8,830 nucleotides of DNA from JAGVVZ01 sp964373165 (GTDB taxonomy: Archaea; Aenigmatarchaeota; Aenigmatarchaeia; CG10238-14). The number at the start of each line of letters is the position of its first letter. The stretch's first letter is position 1. The notes beneath the pieces are model-generated. The model was not told the origin of the DNA, searched no databases, and saw only the letters and a list, made by a program, of their open reading frames with translations. Positions 1 through 5,740 of this stretch are shown piece by piece. The translations under genes were made by a program, and so were the position numbers. The DNA lies in assembly GCA_964373165.1 (NCBI GenBank), contig CAYJTF010000037.1:1-8830 (forward strand). Reading direction: 5' to 3'.

Positions 1-403
1 CTTTTATGTCGTTCCATCCTTTTACAAAATTAGAATTTAATTCTTCTTCTGTTGGTTCTATTGTCGTGTTAAATGGGGTTTTAGCTCCACCATATCCATA
101 AAAACCTACGTCTTTCAACACCACGCCTTTTCCATGTATGCTTATATCCTCCTTTTTTATAATATCTATTACTTTAACGGTGTCATTATTTCCCGGTACG
201 GCAAAAACAGGTTTTTTTAACGTTTTTAATTCTTCAATGATTAGTAAAGCAATTTCTTCTTGTGAAAAACCCTTGGGCGTTGTAACATCTGTGAAGTCCC
301 CTGTATATAATATGACGTCAAAACTGAATTTTTTGAGTTTTTCTAAAAAAACTAACATATTTTCTATATCATTATGATTATCCCCAATTACTATCAAATT
401 CAT
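1..403 (-). CDS. Icc-like metallophosphoesterase, C-terminus cut by window edge
   Basis: The frame reads from an ATG at 403 down through base 1 without a stop, giving 134 residues; the C-terminal part, including the later His metal ligands, is outside the window. Visible calcineurin-type motifs are GDNHND (residues 7-12), GDFTD (35-39) and GNND (71-74), which supply dinuclear metal ligands in this superfamily. The segment GYGGAKTPFN followed by EEE resembles archaeal predicted phosphoesterases related to Icc (COG2129), normally about 220-230 aa. The substrate cannot be told. A GTGAT Shine-Dalgarno motif lies 3 nt before the ATG, and the nuclease-like gene upstream ends only 8 nt away, so the two probably form an operon. 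Gly replaces the more usual Ser before the first Asp-x-His, which is mild. Superfamily is sure, subfamily likely. Confidence 0.85.
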   Translation of the reverse strand, partial: MNLIVIGDNHNDIENMLVFLEKLKKFSFDVILYTGDFTDVTTPKGFSQEEIALLIIEELKTLKKPVFAVPGNNDTVKVIDIIKKEDISIHGKGVVLKDVGFYGYGGAKTPFNTTIEPTEEELNSNFVKGWNDIK

Positions 404-411
404 GTTATCAC

Positions 412-714
412 TTATAATATTTGTACTACAAAATCCTTTTTATTTTTGAATTTAAACCACATTTCAACAGGTATCTTATGTTCTTCTCCTAACTTCTTTA
501 TTAAATCTATCTGTTCTTTCTCTCTGGACCCAGGGTAATATTTGTTTTTTTTAGTACCTTTTACTTCAACTATTTTTTCTATTTTGTCTTCATTTGGCTT
601 AAGTATAATATAATCTGACGATTGTCCTATACTCATTTTTATTACATTTTGTCTTCCATATTTTTTGATCAATTCCTTTTTGGCCAAATATTCCGAATAA
701 TAACCTTTTCTCAT
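412..714 (-). CDS. Small PD-(D/E)XK nuclease-like protein (Hjc-like fold)
   Basis: A 100-residue soluble protein. Glu8 in an N-terminal helix, Asp34 (SSDYI) and Glu50-Val51-Lys52 (IVEVKGTKK) reproduce the E...D...ExK layout of the PD-(D/E)XK nuclease fold. It is followed by a helix containing KEQIDLI and a strand with WFKFK, as in archaeal Holliday-junction resolvase Hjc and related small nucleases (usually 110-140 aa). The C-terminal core is short, so it could be a resolvase relative or an uncharacterised family member; I do not assign hjc. No Shine-Dalgarno motif precedes the ATG, but a TATA-like TTTTTATAG lies about 27 nt upstream on this strand, which suggests a leaderless transcript. It is the first gene of a likely two-gene operon with the metallophosphoesterase. 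Confidence 0.7.
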   Translation of the reverse strand: MRKGYYSEYLAKKELIKKYGRQNVIKMSIGQSSDYIILKPNEDKIEKIVEVKGTKKNKYYPGSREKEQIDLIKKLGEEHKIPVEMWFKFKNKKDFVVQIL

Positions 715-737
715 TAGATCATAATATTATTAAATAT

Positions 738-750
738 CTATAAAAATAAA
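738..750. promoter_or_regulatory. Shared divergent TATA region
   Basis: The 50 bp between two divergent start codons (ATG ending at 714 on the minus strand, ATG at 765 on the plus strand) contains one obvious TATA element. On the plus strand TATAAAAAT (739-747) is centred about 22 nt before the ATG at 765. On the minus strand TTTTTATAG (746-738) is centred about 27 nt before the ATG at 714. Both distances fit leaderless archaeal transcripts starting at or next to the start codon, and neither gene has a Shine-Dalgarno motif. The two elements overlap, so transcription in the two directions may compete for TBP. This is inferred from sequence only. Confidence 0.5.
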
Positions 751-764
751 TTGAATTGATTATT

Positions 765-1337
765 ATGAAAAAAATAAGGTCAATATTTAGCAAGATTTTT
801 TCTAAAAACAACGTTTTGGTTAAAGACATAATGACAAAAAACCCCTTAAGGGTAGACTGGCAGGAAAGTACACAAAAAGCAGCTAAAATGATGTCAGATC
901 ACAGAGTAGGAACAGTTGTTGTTTTAAAAAACAATAAACCTATAGGTATTTTAACTGATACAGATCTCACTAAAAGAATAGTCGCTTTATCTAAAGATCC
1001 CAAAAAAATTAAAGTTTCTCAAATAATGACGACGCCTCTGATTTTTTCTTCACCTAATGATAAAGTCACAGACGTAGTTTTTAAAATGAAAAAACACAGA
1101 ATAAAAAGAATACCGATTATTGATAATAGAAATCTTGTTGGCGTTTTAACAACCACAGATATCGCTAGAAACATGCCTGAAATGATGGAATTACTCGAAG
1201 CTAGATTACTTATGAGGGAAAACCCACCAACATTTGAGGAATCTATCACGTCTGGTGTTTGTGAAATCTGCGGAAATTATTCTGATAACCTTATTTTTGA
1301 AAATGATGAATGGGTATGTGAAGATTGTAAAGAATAG
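765..1337 (+). CDS. Two-CBS-domain protein with C-terminal zinc ribbon
   Basis: 190 residues from the ATG at 765. A TTG at 756 would add three residues, but the ATG is better placed relative to the TATA box. After a basic N-terminus (MKKIRSIFSKIFSK) come two CBS motifs. The first covers about residues 18-73 (VKDIMTKNP to GILTDTDL) and the second about 82-140 (VSQIMTTP to GVLTTTDIA); a pair forms a Bateman module that typically binds adenine nucleotides or S-adenosyl compounds. The C-terminus holds Cys166, Cys169, Cys185 and Cys188 in two CxxC knuckles about 15 residues apart, a rubredoxin-like zinc ribbon. Such CBS-zinc-ribbon fusions are known in archaea, mostly without a defined role; ligand sensing is inferred. 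It heads a plus-strand run of four genes leading to dnaG. Confidence 0.9.
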   Translation: MKKIRSIFSKIFSKNNVLVKDIMTKNPLRVDWQESTQKAAKMMSDHRVGTVVVLKNNKPIGILTDTDLTKRIVALSKDPKKIKVSQIMTTPLIFSSPNDKVTDVVFKMKKHRIKRIPIIDNRNLVGVLTTTDIARNMPEMMELLEARLLMRENPPTFEESITSGVCEICGNYSDNLIFENDEWVCEDCKE

Positions 1338-1371
1338 ATAATTAATATTGTTCAAGATATAAATAATTAAT

Positions 1372-2175
1372 ATGGAATTATTGAATCAAATTGTAGATAT
1401 AGGAAAACCAGTTATTTATTATTCAAATACTAATCCCGAATTTGTTAATTATAACAACTCAATATATGAAGTTATTGAGAAGATATCTAAAACTGGTTAT
1501 AGAAGATTTCCTGTATTGAAAATTAAAAAATTTCCAATTAGAATAAACAATGTTTTGGGTGTAGTGACTGTGATGGATATATTAGATGCTTTCCTTAGGA
1601 ACGTTGATTTTAATTCACCCATTTCACTTATAATGTCAAGAGATATTATCACGTGTAGGTATTATGAACCACTTAATATTGTTATAAAAAGATTCAAATT
1701 TGCTAGAAGAGGTGGGTTTCCAGTTGTAGATGATAAAACGAATTTAAAAGGACTAGTAACCGAACACGATATTGTAGATTTATTTAAAGATTATATATCA
1801 CATATTCACGTTAAAGACATAATGACAAAAAAACCATTCTATATATCACAAAACAACTTTTATAATTGTTTGAATTCTATAGTTAATACTAAATATAGAA
1901 AATTACCGATAGTTGAAAATAAAAAATTATGCGGACTTATTACCGATAGATTGTGTCTTGATATATTAAAGAAATGTAAATATCAAAAAGATAGCCTTCA
2001 TTTTTCGGTTAGTGATATTATGATAAAAAAAATGTTTACAATAAATGAAGAAAGCGATGTTAAAGATGCTATAGAATTGATGAAAAATAGCAGATGTGGC
2101 GGGCTAATTGTAACTGATGATGATATATTAAAAGGTATTATAACAGAAAGAGATATACTAGATAGAGTGTTATGA
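1372..2175 (+). CDS. Four-CBS-domain protein
   Basis: 267 residues made almost wholly of four CBS motifs: about 10-75 (degenerate, ending GVVTVMDILD), 83-140 (ISLIMSRDI to GLVTEHDIVD), 146-200 (VKDIMTKKP to GLITDRLCLD) and 212-267 (VSDIMIKKM to GIITERDILD). This gives two Bateman modules in one chain, expected to bind adenosyl ligands. No catalytic domain, membrane segment or zinc site is present, so it is probably a regulatory or sensor protein acting through a partner. It begins 34 nt after the CBS-zinc-ribbon gene without a clear Shine-Dalgarno motif. Its TGA overlaps the next ATG as ATGA (2172-2175), which suggests translational coupling to the small Toprim frame. The domain assignment is sure; the ligand and partner are unknown. 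Confidence 0.88.
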   Translation: MELLNQIVDIGKPVIYYSNTNPEFVNYNNSIYEVIEKISKTGYRRFPVLKIKKFPIRINNVLGVVTVMDILDAFLRNVDFNSPISLIMSRDIITCRYYEPLNIVIKRFKFARRGGFPVVDDKTNLKGLVTEHDIVDLFKDYISHIHVKDIMTKKPFYISQNNFYNCLNSIVNTKYRKLPIVENKKLCGLITDRLCLDILKKCKYQKDSLHFSVSDIMIKKMFTINEESDVKDAIELMKNSRCGGLIVTDDDILKGIITERDILDRVL

Positions 2176-2510
2176 TGTTGTTAAACGAAGAATTTATTGA
2201 TCTGGTGAGTGAATATCCGACAATAGTTGGAGGTAATAAACATAGTGTATCTTTGAATGATTTGAGTTTAAATAATATAATTAACATATCTGGTAGTGAA
2301 ATAGAAAGCTTCGGTGATAAATTATCAGAAAAAGCAAATATATGGTGCTAATGGATTTTGATTGCGAAGGAGAAAACGAAAAACAAAAGATTTATAAATT
2401 TTTTGGTAAAATTAGAATTAGATTTAATCATAACCTTAGATTAAAACTCAAAAACCTCTTTAAGGTGATTAAAATAGAAGAAATTAAAAAAAATTCAACC
2501 ACAATGGAGG
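2172..2510 (+). pseudogene. Frame-disrupted small Toprim protein (UPF0292/COG1658-like)
   Basis: Two partial frames together look like one small archaeal Toprim protein. Frame A, 2172-2351, encodes 59 aa and starts in an ATGA overlap with the CBS gene. Its segment YPTIVGGNKH...NIINISG parallels the family pattern IIVEGKKD...IIxLSG. Frame B, open in the -1 frame from 2321 and with ATGs at 2342 and 2351, gives YMVLMDFDCEGE, matching the Toprim strand with DxD (LTDFDxxGE). It continues with LRLKLKNLF and IKIEEI, like the family's C-terminal R..L and IK-IE elements. One extra A in the A5 run at 2329-2333 would fuse the frames. Frame B then runs out of frame into dnaG until 2599 instead of stopping. 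The expected catalytic Glu is Gly20 and the following Asp is His24. Decay, a sequencing error, or a genuinely split protein (TAATG junction at 2349-2353) are all possible. The family call is from memory of its pattern, without alignment. Confidence 0.6.
2391..2400 (+). promoter_or_regulatory. Candidate TATA box for dnaG
   Basis: TTTATAAATT preceded by the purine-rich AAAAGA, a plausible BRE, about 125 nt before the dnaG ATG. If used, transcription would begin near 2420 and give dnaG a leader of about 100 nt. The site lies inside the second half of the broken Toprim gene, so it would let dnaG be expressed without the upstream CBS genes. The sequence is AT-rich, so chance occurrence is quite possible. 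Confidence 0.35.
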
Positions 2511-2515
2511 ATGAT
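2506..2515 (+). promoter_or_regulatory. Ribosome binding site deciding the dnaG start
   Basis: GGAGG at 2506-2510 followed by ATGAT is the best Shine-Dalgarno match in the window to the archaeal 16S tail (AGGAGGTGAT). It abuts an in-frame ATG at 2511, too close to serve it, and is 9 nt from the ATG at 2520, a normal distance. The start at 2520 also gives the N-terminus expected for archaeal DnaG. Confidence 0.75.
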
Positions 2516-2519
2516 TATA

Positions 2520-3647
2520 ATGGCAAAATTAGCTCAATCAACAATAAAATATTTGATAGAGGCAGATTTCTCCGCGAACGGGGTAGTGGAAAAACCTGAT
2601 GTTATAGGCGCTATTTTTGGTCAAACAGAGGGTTTATTAGGGCAAGATCTTGATTTAAGAGAACTACAAAGAACAGGTAGGATAGGGAGAATTGAAGTTA
2701 ATTTAAAGGAAGATAAAGGAACAACATCAGGGACTATACAAATACCATCAAGTTTAGATGCATCAGAAACATCACTTATAGCAGCTGCTGTAGAAACGAT
2801 AGAGAGAATAGGTCCTTGTGAATCTTCTATTAAACTTAGGGCTATTAAAGATATACGAATGGTTAAGAGAGATTATGTTGTAGACCGGGCAAAAGAAATT
2901 CTGCAAAAACTACTGGAAGAAATACCAGAGACGGATCATCTTACAGAAACTGTTAAAGAATCTGTGAGGATATCGGAAATAGTAGAATACAATGGTCTTG
3001 AATGTGGTCCAGATGTTCCGAGTTCAAATGAAATAATCGTAGTTGAGGGTAGAGCTGACGTAATTAATCTTTTGAAAAATGGTATCAAGAACGCTGTAGC
3101 TGTTGGTGGCACGACAGTATCCAAAGAGTTAATAGATTTTTGTCAAGACAGAATAGTTACACTGTTTTTGGATGGAGATAGAGGCGGCGATTTAATACTA
3201 AGAGAGTTGAGCCAATTAATTCCAATAAGAGATGTTGTTAGAGCCCCCGATGGCAAAGAAGTGGAGGAACTAACAAAGAAAGAAATATACAAGGCATTAA
3301 GGACTAAAAATTTAGTTGAAAAAACCCGATATAAAAAACACGAAGATTTGAATGAAAGAATGAAAGAAAAAATATCTAATACATTAGATAGAATGGTAGG
3401 TACAAAAGCGGTCTATATTTTTAATGATAAGATGAAAATTGTTGGTAAAATACCACTGAGCAGATTTACTAAAGAAAATAAAGATTTAGAAAATGCTAAA
3501 ATAGTTTTGGTAGATTCTTCTATTGACGACAATATGATAGAAATTGCAGACCATAATAACATAAGTTATTTAATAGGAGAGAGTTCAGAAATTAAAATAA
3601 AACCAAAAAGAGTTAGAACTTATACAAAAACAGAATTAGACAATTAA
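2520..3647 (+). CDS. dnaG: Archaeal DnaG-like primase (Toprim protein)
   Basis: 375 residues, slightly short for archaeal DnaG (about 400 or more). The N-terminal block with KYLIEADFSANGVVEKPDV and AIFGQTEGLLG (residues 10-41), then LRELQRTGRIGRIEV (46-60), is characteristic of the family. The Toprim core carries the catalytic EGRAD (176-180) and the metal-binding LDGDRGGD (217-224), both intact, followed by RAPDGKEVEELT. Archaeal DnaG makes short RNA primers in vitro and is also found as a subunit of the RNA-degrading exosome, so the role may be RNA turnover rather than replication, where PriSL is the main primase. The C-terminal part (residues 265-375) is lysine-rich and less conserved. It follows a broken Toprim gene and ends with a 12-nt tail-to-tail overlap with the OB-fold gene. 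Confidence 0.95.
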   Translation: MAKLAQSTIKYLIEADFSANGVVEKPDVIGAIFGQTEGLLGQDLDLRELQRTGRIGRIEVNLKEDKGTTSGTIQIPSSLDASETSLIAAAVETIERIGPCESSIKLRAIKDIRMVKRDYVVDRAKEILQKLLEEIPETDHLTETVKESVRISEIVEYNGLECGPDVPSSNEIIVVEGRADVINLLKNGIKNAVAVGGTTVSKELIDFCQDRIVTLFLDGDRGGDLILRELSQLIPIRDVVRAPDGKEVEELTKKEIYKALRTKNLVEKTRYKKHEDLNERMKEKISNTLDRMVGTKAVYIFNDKMKIVGKIPLSRFTKENKDLENAKIVLVDSSIDDNMIEIADHNNISYLIGESSEIKIKPKRVRTYTKTELDN

Positions 3648-3986
3648 TTCTGTTACGATAATTTCCAACTTGCCTTTATATATACTAGGTTTTCCAATTA
3701 TACTAATGCTTGTGCTATTTTTTAGCTTATCTGTATTTTTTATACTATTATCGAATATAACTAAATCTATGGTACCAGTTTCATCTTTAAGTTTTAAGAA
3801 GTAGTTATTTTGTTTCGAAACAAATTTGCTTGTTATATTGCCATATATTTGTACCGAGTTTTCCTTTCCTGTAATTTCCATTATTTTCTTTGTTTCGGGC
3901 TCGTATATTTTATTTGATATCAATATTAAAATTATTCCAAGAACTGACGAAATCAAACTAATTTTTATTAGAGTGCTTTCTTTCAT
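3636..3986 (-). CDS. Membrane-anchored OB-fold protein
   Basis: 116 residues. One hydrophobic segment at about residues 6-25 (IKISLISSVLGIILILIS) is an N-terminal membrane anchor or uncleaved signal. It is followed by the linker NKIYEPETKKIMEI and an OB-fold domain at about 42-116. The pattern VQIYGNITSKF, then YFLKLKDETGTIDLVIF, then ISIIGKPSIYKGKLEIIV follows the five-strand tRNA_anti/OB nucleic-acid-binding family. Short TM-plus-OB proteins occur in several archaeal lineages without a known role; nucleic-acid binding is a family inference, and which membrane face the domain occupies cannot be told. The ATG overlaps the ThpR-like stop as ATGA, with AAAGGT upstream as a Shine-Dalgarno motif, so the two genes are translationally coupled. 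Confidence 0.75.
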   Translation of the reverse strand: MKESTLIKISLISSVLGIILILISNKIYEPETKKIMEITGKENSVQIYGNITSKFVSKQNNYFLKLKDETGTIDLVIFDNSIKNTDKLKNSTSISIIGKPSIYKGKLEIIVTELIV

Positions 3987-4516
3987 TTCAATACCTTTGT
4001 AAAAATATTTTTATATAACGGTCCATTTTTTGTTAATACGCTTTCCATAAGGTTTATTGAATTAACTTCAAATTCACCGAATTTTACATGTTGATTTTTT
4101 CTTAAAAAATCTAGTACTTTATTTTTATCAAATATTTTTGAAACGCGACACAAAGTTAACTTTGATTCCAAATGATAAACGCCACCAATATTTCTTACAG
4201 TTTTTTCTATAAGATCTTTTAATCGTTTATCCTTGTCTCTCACGCTTATTCCAATTATTTTTATATTATTCATTCCTGGAATTATTTTTATTCCGTTCAA
4301 CTGTATTCTGAATATATTGGCATCTAGTTTATTCAGTCCGTTCATTATCCCCTTTGTTTCATTTTCATTTTTTTCACCTAAAAAAGTAACAGTAATGTGA
4401 AGGTTGTCTTTTTCCACAAAATTTCCTTTTATCGGAATTCTAGATAGTTCATCCTGGAATTTCAATAAAGACAATTTTATTTTATTTGGTATAAGTACAC
4501 ACGTGAATAATCTCAT
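3983..4516 (-). CDS. thpR: ThpR-like 2H phosphoesterase (RNA 2',3'-cyclic phosphodiesterase family)
   Basis: 177 residues, the usual length for ThpR (old name 2'-5' RNA ligase), which opens 2',3'-cyclic phosphates on RNA ends. The N-terminus MRLFTCVLIP and the block DNLHITVTFLGE (first HxTx motif, His40-Ile-Thr42-Val) are typical. The second motif, usually HLTLGRV, reads KLTLCRV (residues 119-125): Lys119 replaces the second catalytic His, though His115 lies four residues upstream. The family call is firm; activity is doubtful unless another residue substitutes. It leads a two-gene minus-strand operon with the OB-fold protein. No Shine-Dalgarno motif precedes the ATG, and a TATA box lies about 25 nt upstream, so the transcript is probably leaderless. 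Confidence 0.85.
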   Translation of the reverse strand: MRLFTCVLIPNKIKLSLLKFQDELSRIPIKGNFVEKDNLHITVTFLGEKNENETKGIMNGLNKLDANIFRIQLNGIKIIPGMNNIKIIGISVRDKDKRLKDLIEKTVRNIGGVYHLESKLTLCRVSKIFDKNKVLDFLRKNQHVKFGEFEVNSINLMESVLTKNGPLYKNIFTKVLK

Positions 4517-4536
4517 AATATGAATTACCCCTTTAA

Positions 4537-4544
4537 TTTATAAA
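4537..4544 (-). promoter_or_regulatory. TATA box of the thpR-like operon
   Basis: The self-complementary TTTATAAA is centred about 25 nt upstream of the minus-strand ATG that ends at 4516, with the BRE-like GTGAAA before it on that strand. The distance fits a leaderless transcript, and no Shine-Dalgarno motif is present before the ATG. Confidence 0.5.
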
Positions 4545-4554
4545 TTTCACGATA

Positions 4555-4564
4555 TCTTTAAATT
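4555..4564 (+). promoter_or_regulatory. Candidate TATA box of the AAA ATPase gene
   Basis: CTTTAAATTT-like sequence about 48 nt before the ATG at 4608. Transcription would start near 4586, leaving a short leader that carries the AGTGA Shine-Dalgarno motif (4598-4602). A second AT-rich site at 4581-4590 is an alternative. AT-richness makes this weak. Confidence 0.3.
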
Positions 4565-4607
4565 TTCTAATTGGTAATTACTTAAAAATAGATGAATAGT
4601 GAATTTC

Positions 4608-5672
4608 ATGTTACTTGATTATAAATATTACAATAAATTAGGTTGGAATAAAAATCCATTTGTTTTATCCGTTCTACCAGATTTAATGGTAGGATACGCT
4701 TCGCAAGCAGATTTACTCTTGTCTCATATAATGAACCAACATAAAATAGCATTAGTAATTGGACCAACAGGATCTGGTAAAACGACATTTTTAAATTGGA
4801 CAATGAAAACGGTAAGAAACAATGATTTTTCGTTATATTATATTCCAAAGCCCCCGACTAAAAAAGAGGATATGATTGATTTGTTCAAATTTATTTTTGG
4901 ATATTCTGTTATAGATAATATCTTTTTCCCCCATTTGAATATTTTGAACATTCAAAAATATTTACTCAATAAAATTTCCAAAAAAAATGTGGTTCTACTA
5001 ATAGATGAATCACATGAATCATCCGTTGAAGTTTTAGAATGGTTCAGGACATTAAGCGACATAATTCCAAATCTCACATTAGTATTCGCAGGTTTACCAA
5101 TTTTAGAAAAAAAATTAGAAACAGATTTATCAACACTTATAATGAGAATAAATACACGTGTTTATTTACAGTCATTAAACGTTACCGAAACTGATTCTTT
5201 GATTAGAAAGCGGATAGAAAATGCAGGTGGTAAAGGATTGGAGCCATTTTCACCTGAATGTATCAATAAAATACATGATATAACAGGCGGATTTCCACGT
5301 GAAATAATTAAAGTTTGTGACGATCTATTACGTGAAAGTATTAAAAGAAACATAAGTATAATAACATCCCAGTTTATTGATGAGGTTTATAAAACATCTA
5401 TTCCGTCCGAGATGGCGCAATCTAAAATATTAATCACATCCAAACAGAAGGAAATATTAGAATTACTAAATAAACAAACGGACCTATCACCCACGGACAT
5501 TGTTAATGTTATTGGTATAGAAAGTTACAAAACAAAATATCACGCTATACGCTCTGTTAATAATATATTAAAGAGATTAATGGACGACGATATAATTAAA
5601 CGAAAACAACTTGGAAATAGCTATGTTTATTATCTTTCTGGTAAAGGTAAAACACTATTCGTTGATGCTTAA
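4608..5672 (+). CDS. ExeA/Orc-like AAA ATPase with C-terminal winged helix
   Basis: 354 residues from the ATG at 4608; a GTG at 4599 would add three, but it overlaps the AGTGA motif that better serves as Shine-Dalgarno. The N-terminus YYNKLGWNKNPF resembles the start of ExeA/GspA-type ATPases. Then come Walker A GPTGSGKT (52-59), Walker B VVLLIDE (128-134), a sensor-1-like VFAG (159-162), a possible arginine finger Arg180 in IMRINTR, and a sensor-2-like GGFPREI (227-233). Residues about 275-354 (SKQKEILELL to YVYYLSGKG) form a winged-helix DNA-binding domain. This AAA-plus-winged-helix plan is shared with Orc1/Cdc6, but the family is ExeA/TniB-like; an initiator role is possible but unproven. 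The PRC-barrel gene follows 68 nt downstream, probably with its own promoter. Confidence 0.8.
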   Translation: MLLDYKYYNKLGWNKNPFVLSVLPDLMVGYASQADLLLSHIMNQHKIALVIGPTGSGKTTFLNWTMKTVRNNDFSLYYIPKPPTKKEDMIDLFKFIFGYSVIDNIFFPHLNILNIQKYLLNKISKKNVVLLIDESHESSVEVLEWFRTLSDIIPNLTLVFAGLPILEKKLETDLSTLIMRINTRVYLQSLNVTETDSLIRKRIENAGGKGLEPFSPECINKIHDITGGFPREIIKVCDDLLRESIKRNISIITSQFIDEVYKTSIPSEMAQSKILITSKQKEILELLNKQTDLSPTDIVNVIGIESYKTKYHAIRSVNNILKRLMDDDIIKRKQLGNSYVYYLSGKGKTLFVDA

Positions 5673-5730
5673 TTACTTTAAGTTTATATGGTTAAAATTA
5701 TAAAATATTATTGAATTATAAAATAGTTAC

Positions 5731-5737
5731 AGGTGAT
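5731..5737 (+). promoter_or_regulatory. Ribosome binding site of the PRC-barrel gene
   Basis: AGGTGAT lies 3 nt before the ATG at 5741 and is the cleanest GGTGAT-type site here. It decides against the upstream in-frame TTG at 5711, which would place this site inside the coding region. The metallophosphoesterase gene shows the same GTGAT plus 3 nt spacing. Confidence 0.75.
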
Positions 5738-5740
5738 TTC

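Noticed and set aside
138..377. Plus-strand open frame of 79 codons
   Set aside because: It lies antisense within the metallophosphoesterase, whose motifs GDNHND, GDFTD and GNND show the minus strand is coding.
1019..1249. Minus-strand open frame of 76 codons
   Set aside because: Antisense shadow of the CBS-zinc-ribbon gene.
2333..2345. Programmed -1 frameshift site in the Toprim gene
   Set aside because: The A5 run does not form the classical X XXY YYZ heptamer in the zero frame and no pseudoknot or strong stem follows, so it is mentioned only as an alternative.
2352..2519. Structured RNA or C/D-box RNA ahead of dnaG
   Set aside because: No C or D box pair and only a 4-bp stem were seen; the stretch reads as the Toprim C-terminal half.
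2351..2599. A separate gene of its own starting at the TAATG junction and running 80 nt into dnaG
   Set aside because: Its last third is only dnaG read in another frame, and its first part is better explained as the second half of the broken Toprim protein. A split-gene reading is kept as an alternative in the findings.
2936..3124. Minus-strand open frame of 62 codons
   Set aside because: Antisense shadow of the dnaG Toprim core.
4606..4848. Minus-strand open frame of 80 codons
   Set aside because: Antisense to the Walker A region of the AAA ATPase; no Shine-Dalgarno motif or domain.
4938..4962. Inverted repeat TTTGAAT/ATTCAAA
   Set aside because: Lies inside the AAA ATPase coding region with AT-only arms and a 9-nt loop; expected by chance.
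5162..5353. Minus-strand open frame of 63 codons
   Set aside because: Antisense shadow of the AAA ATPase.
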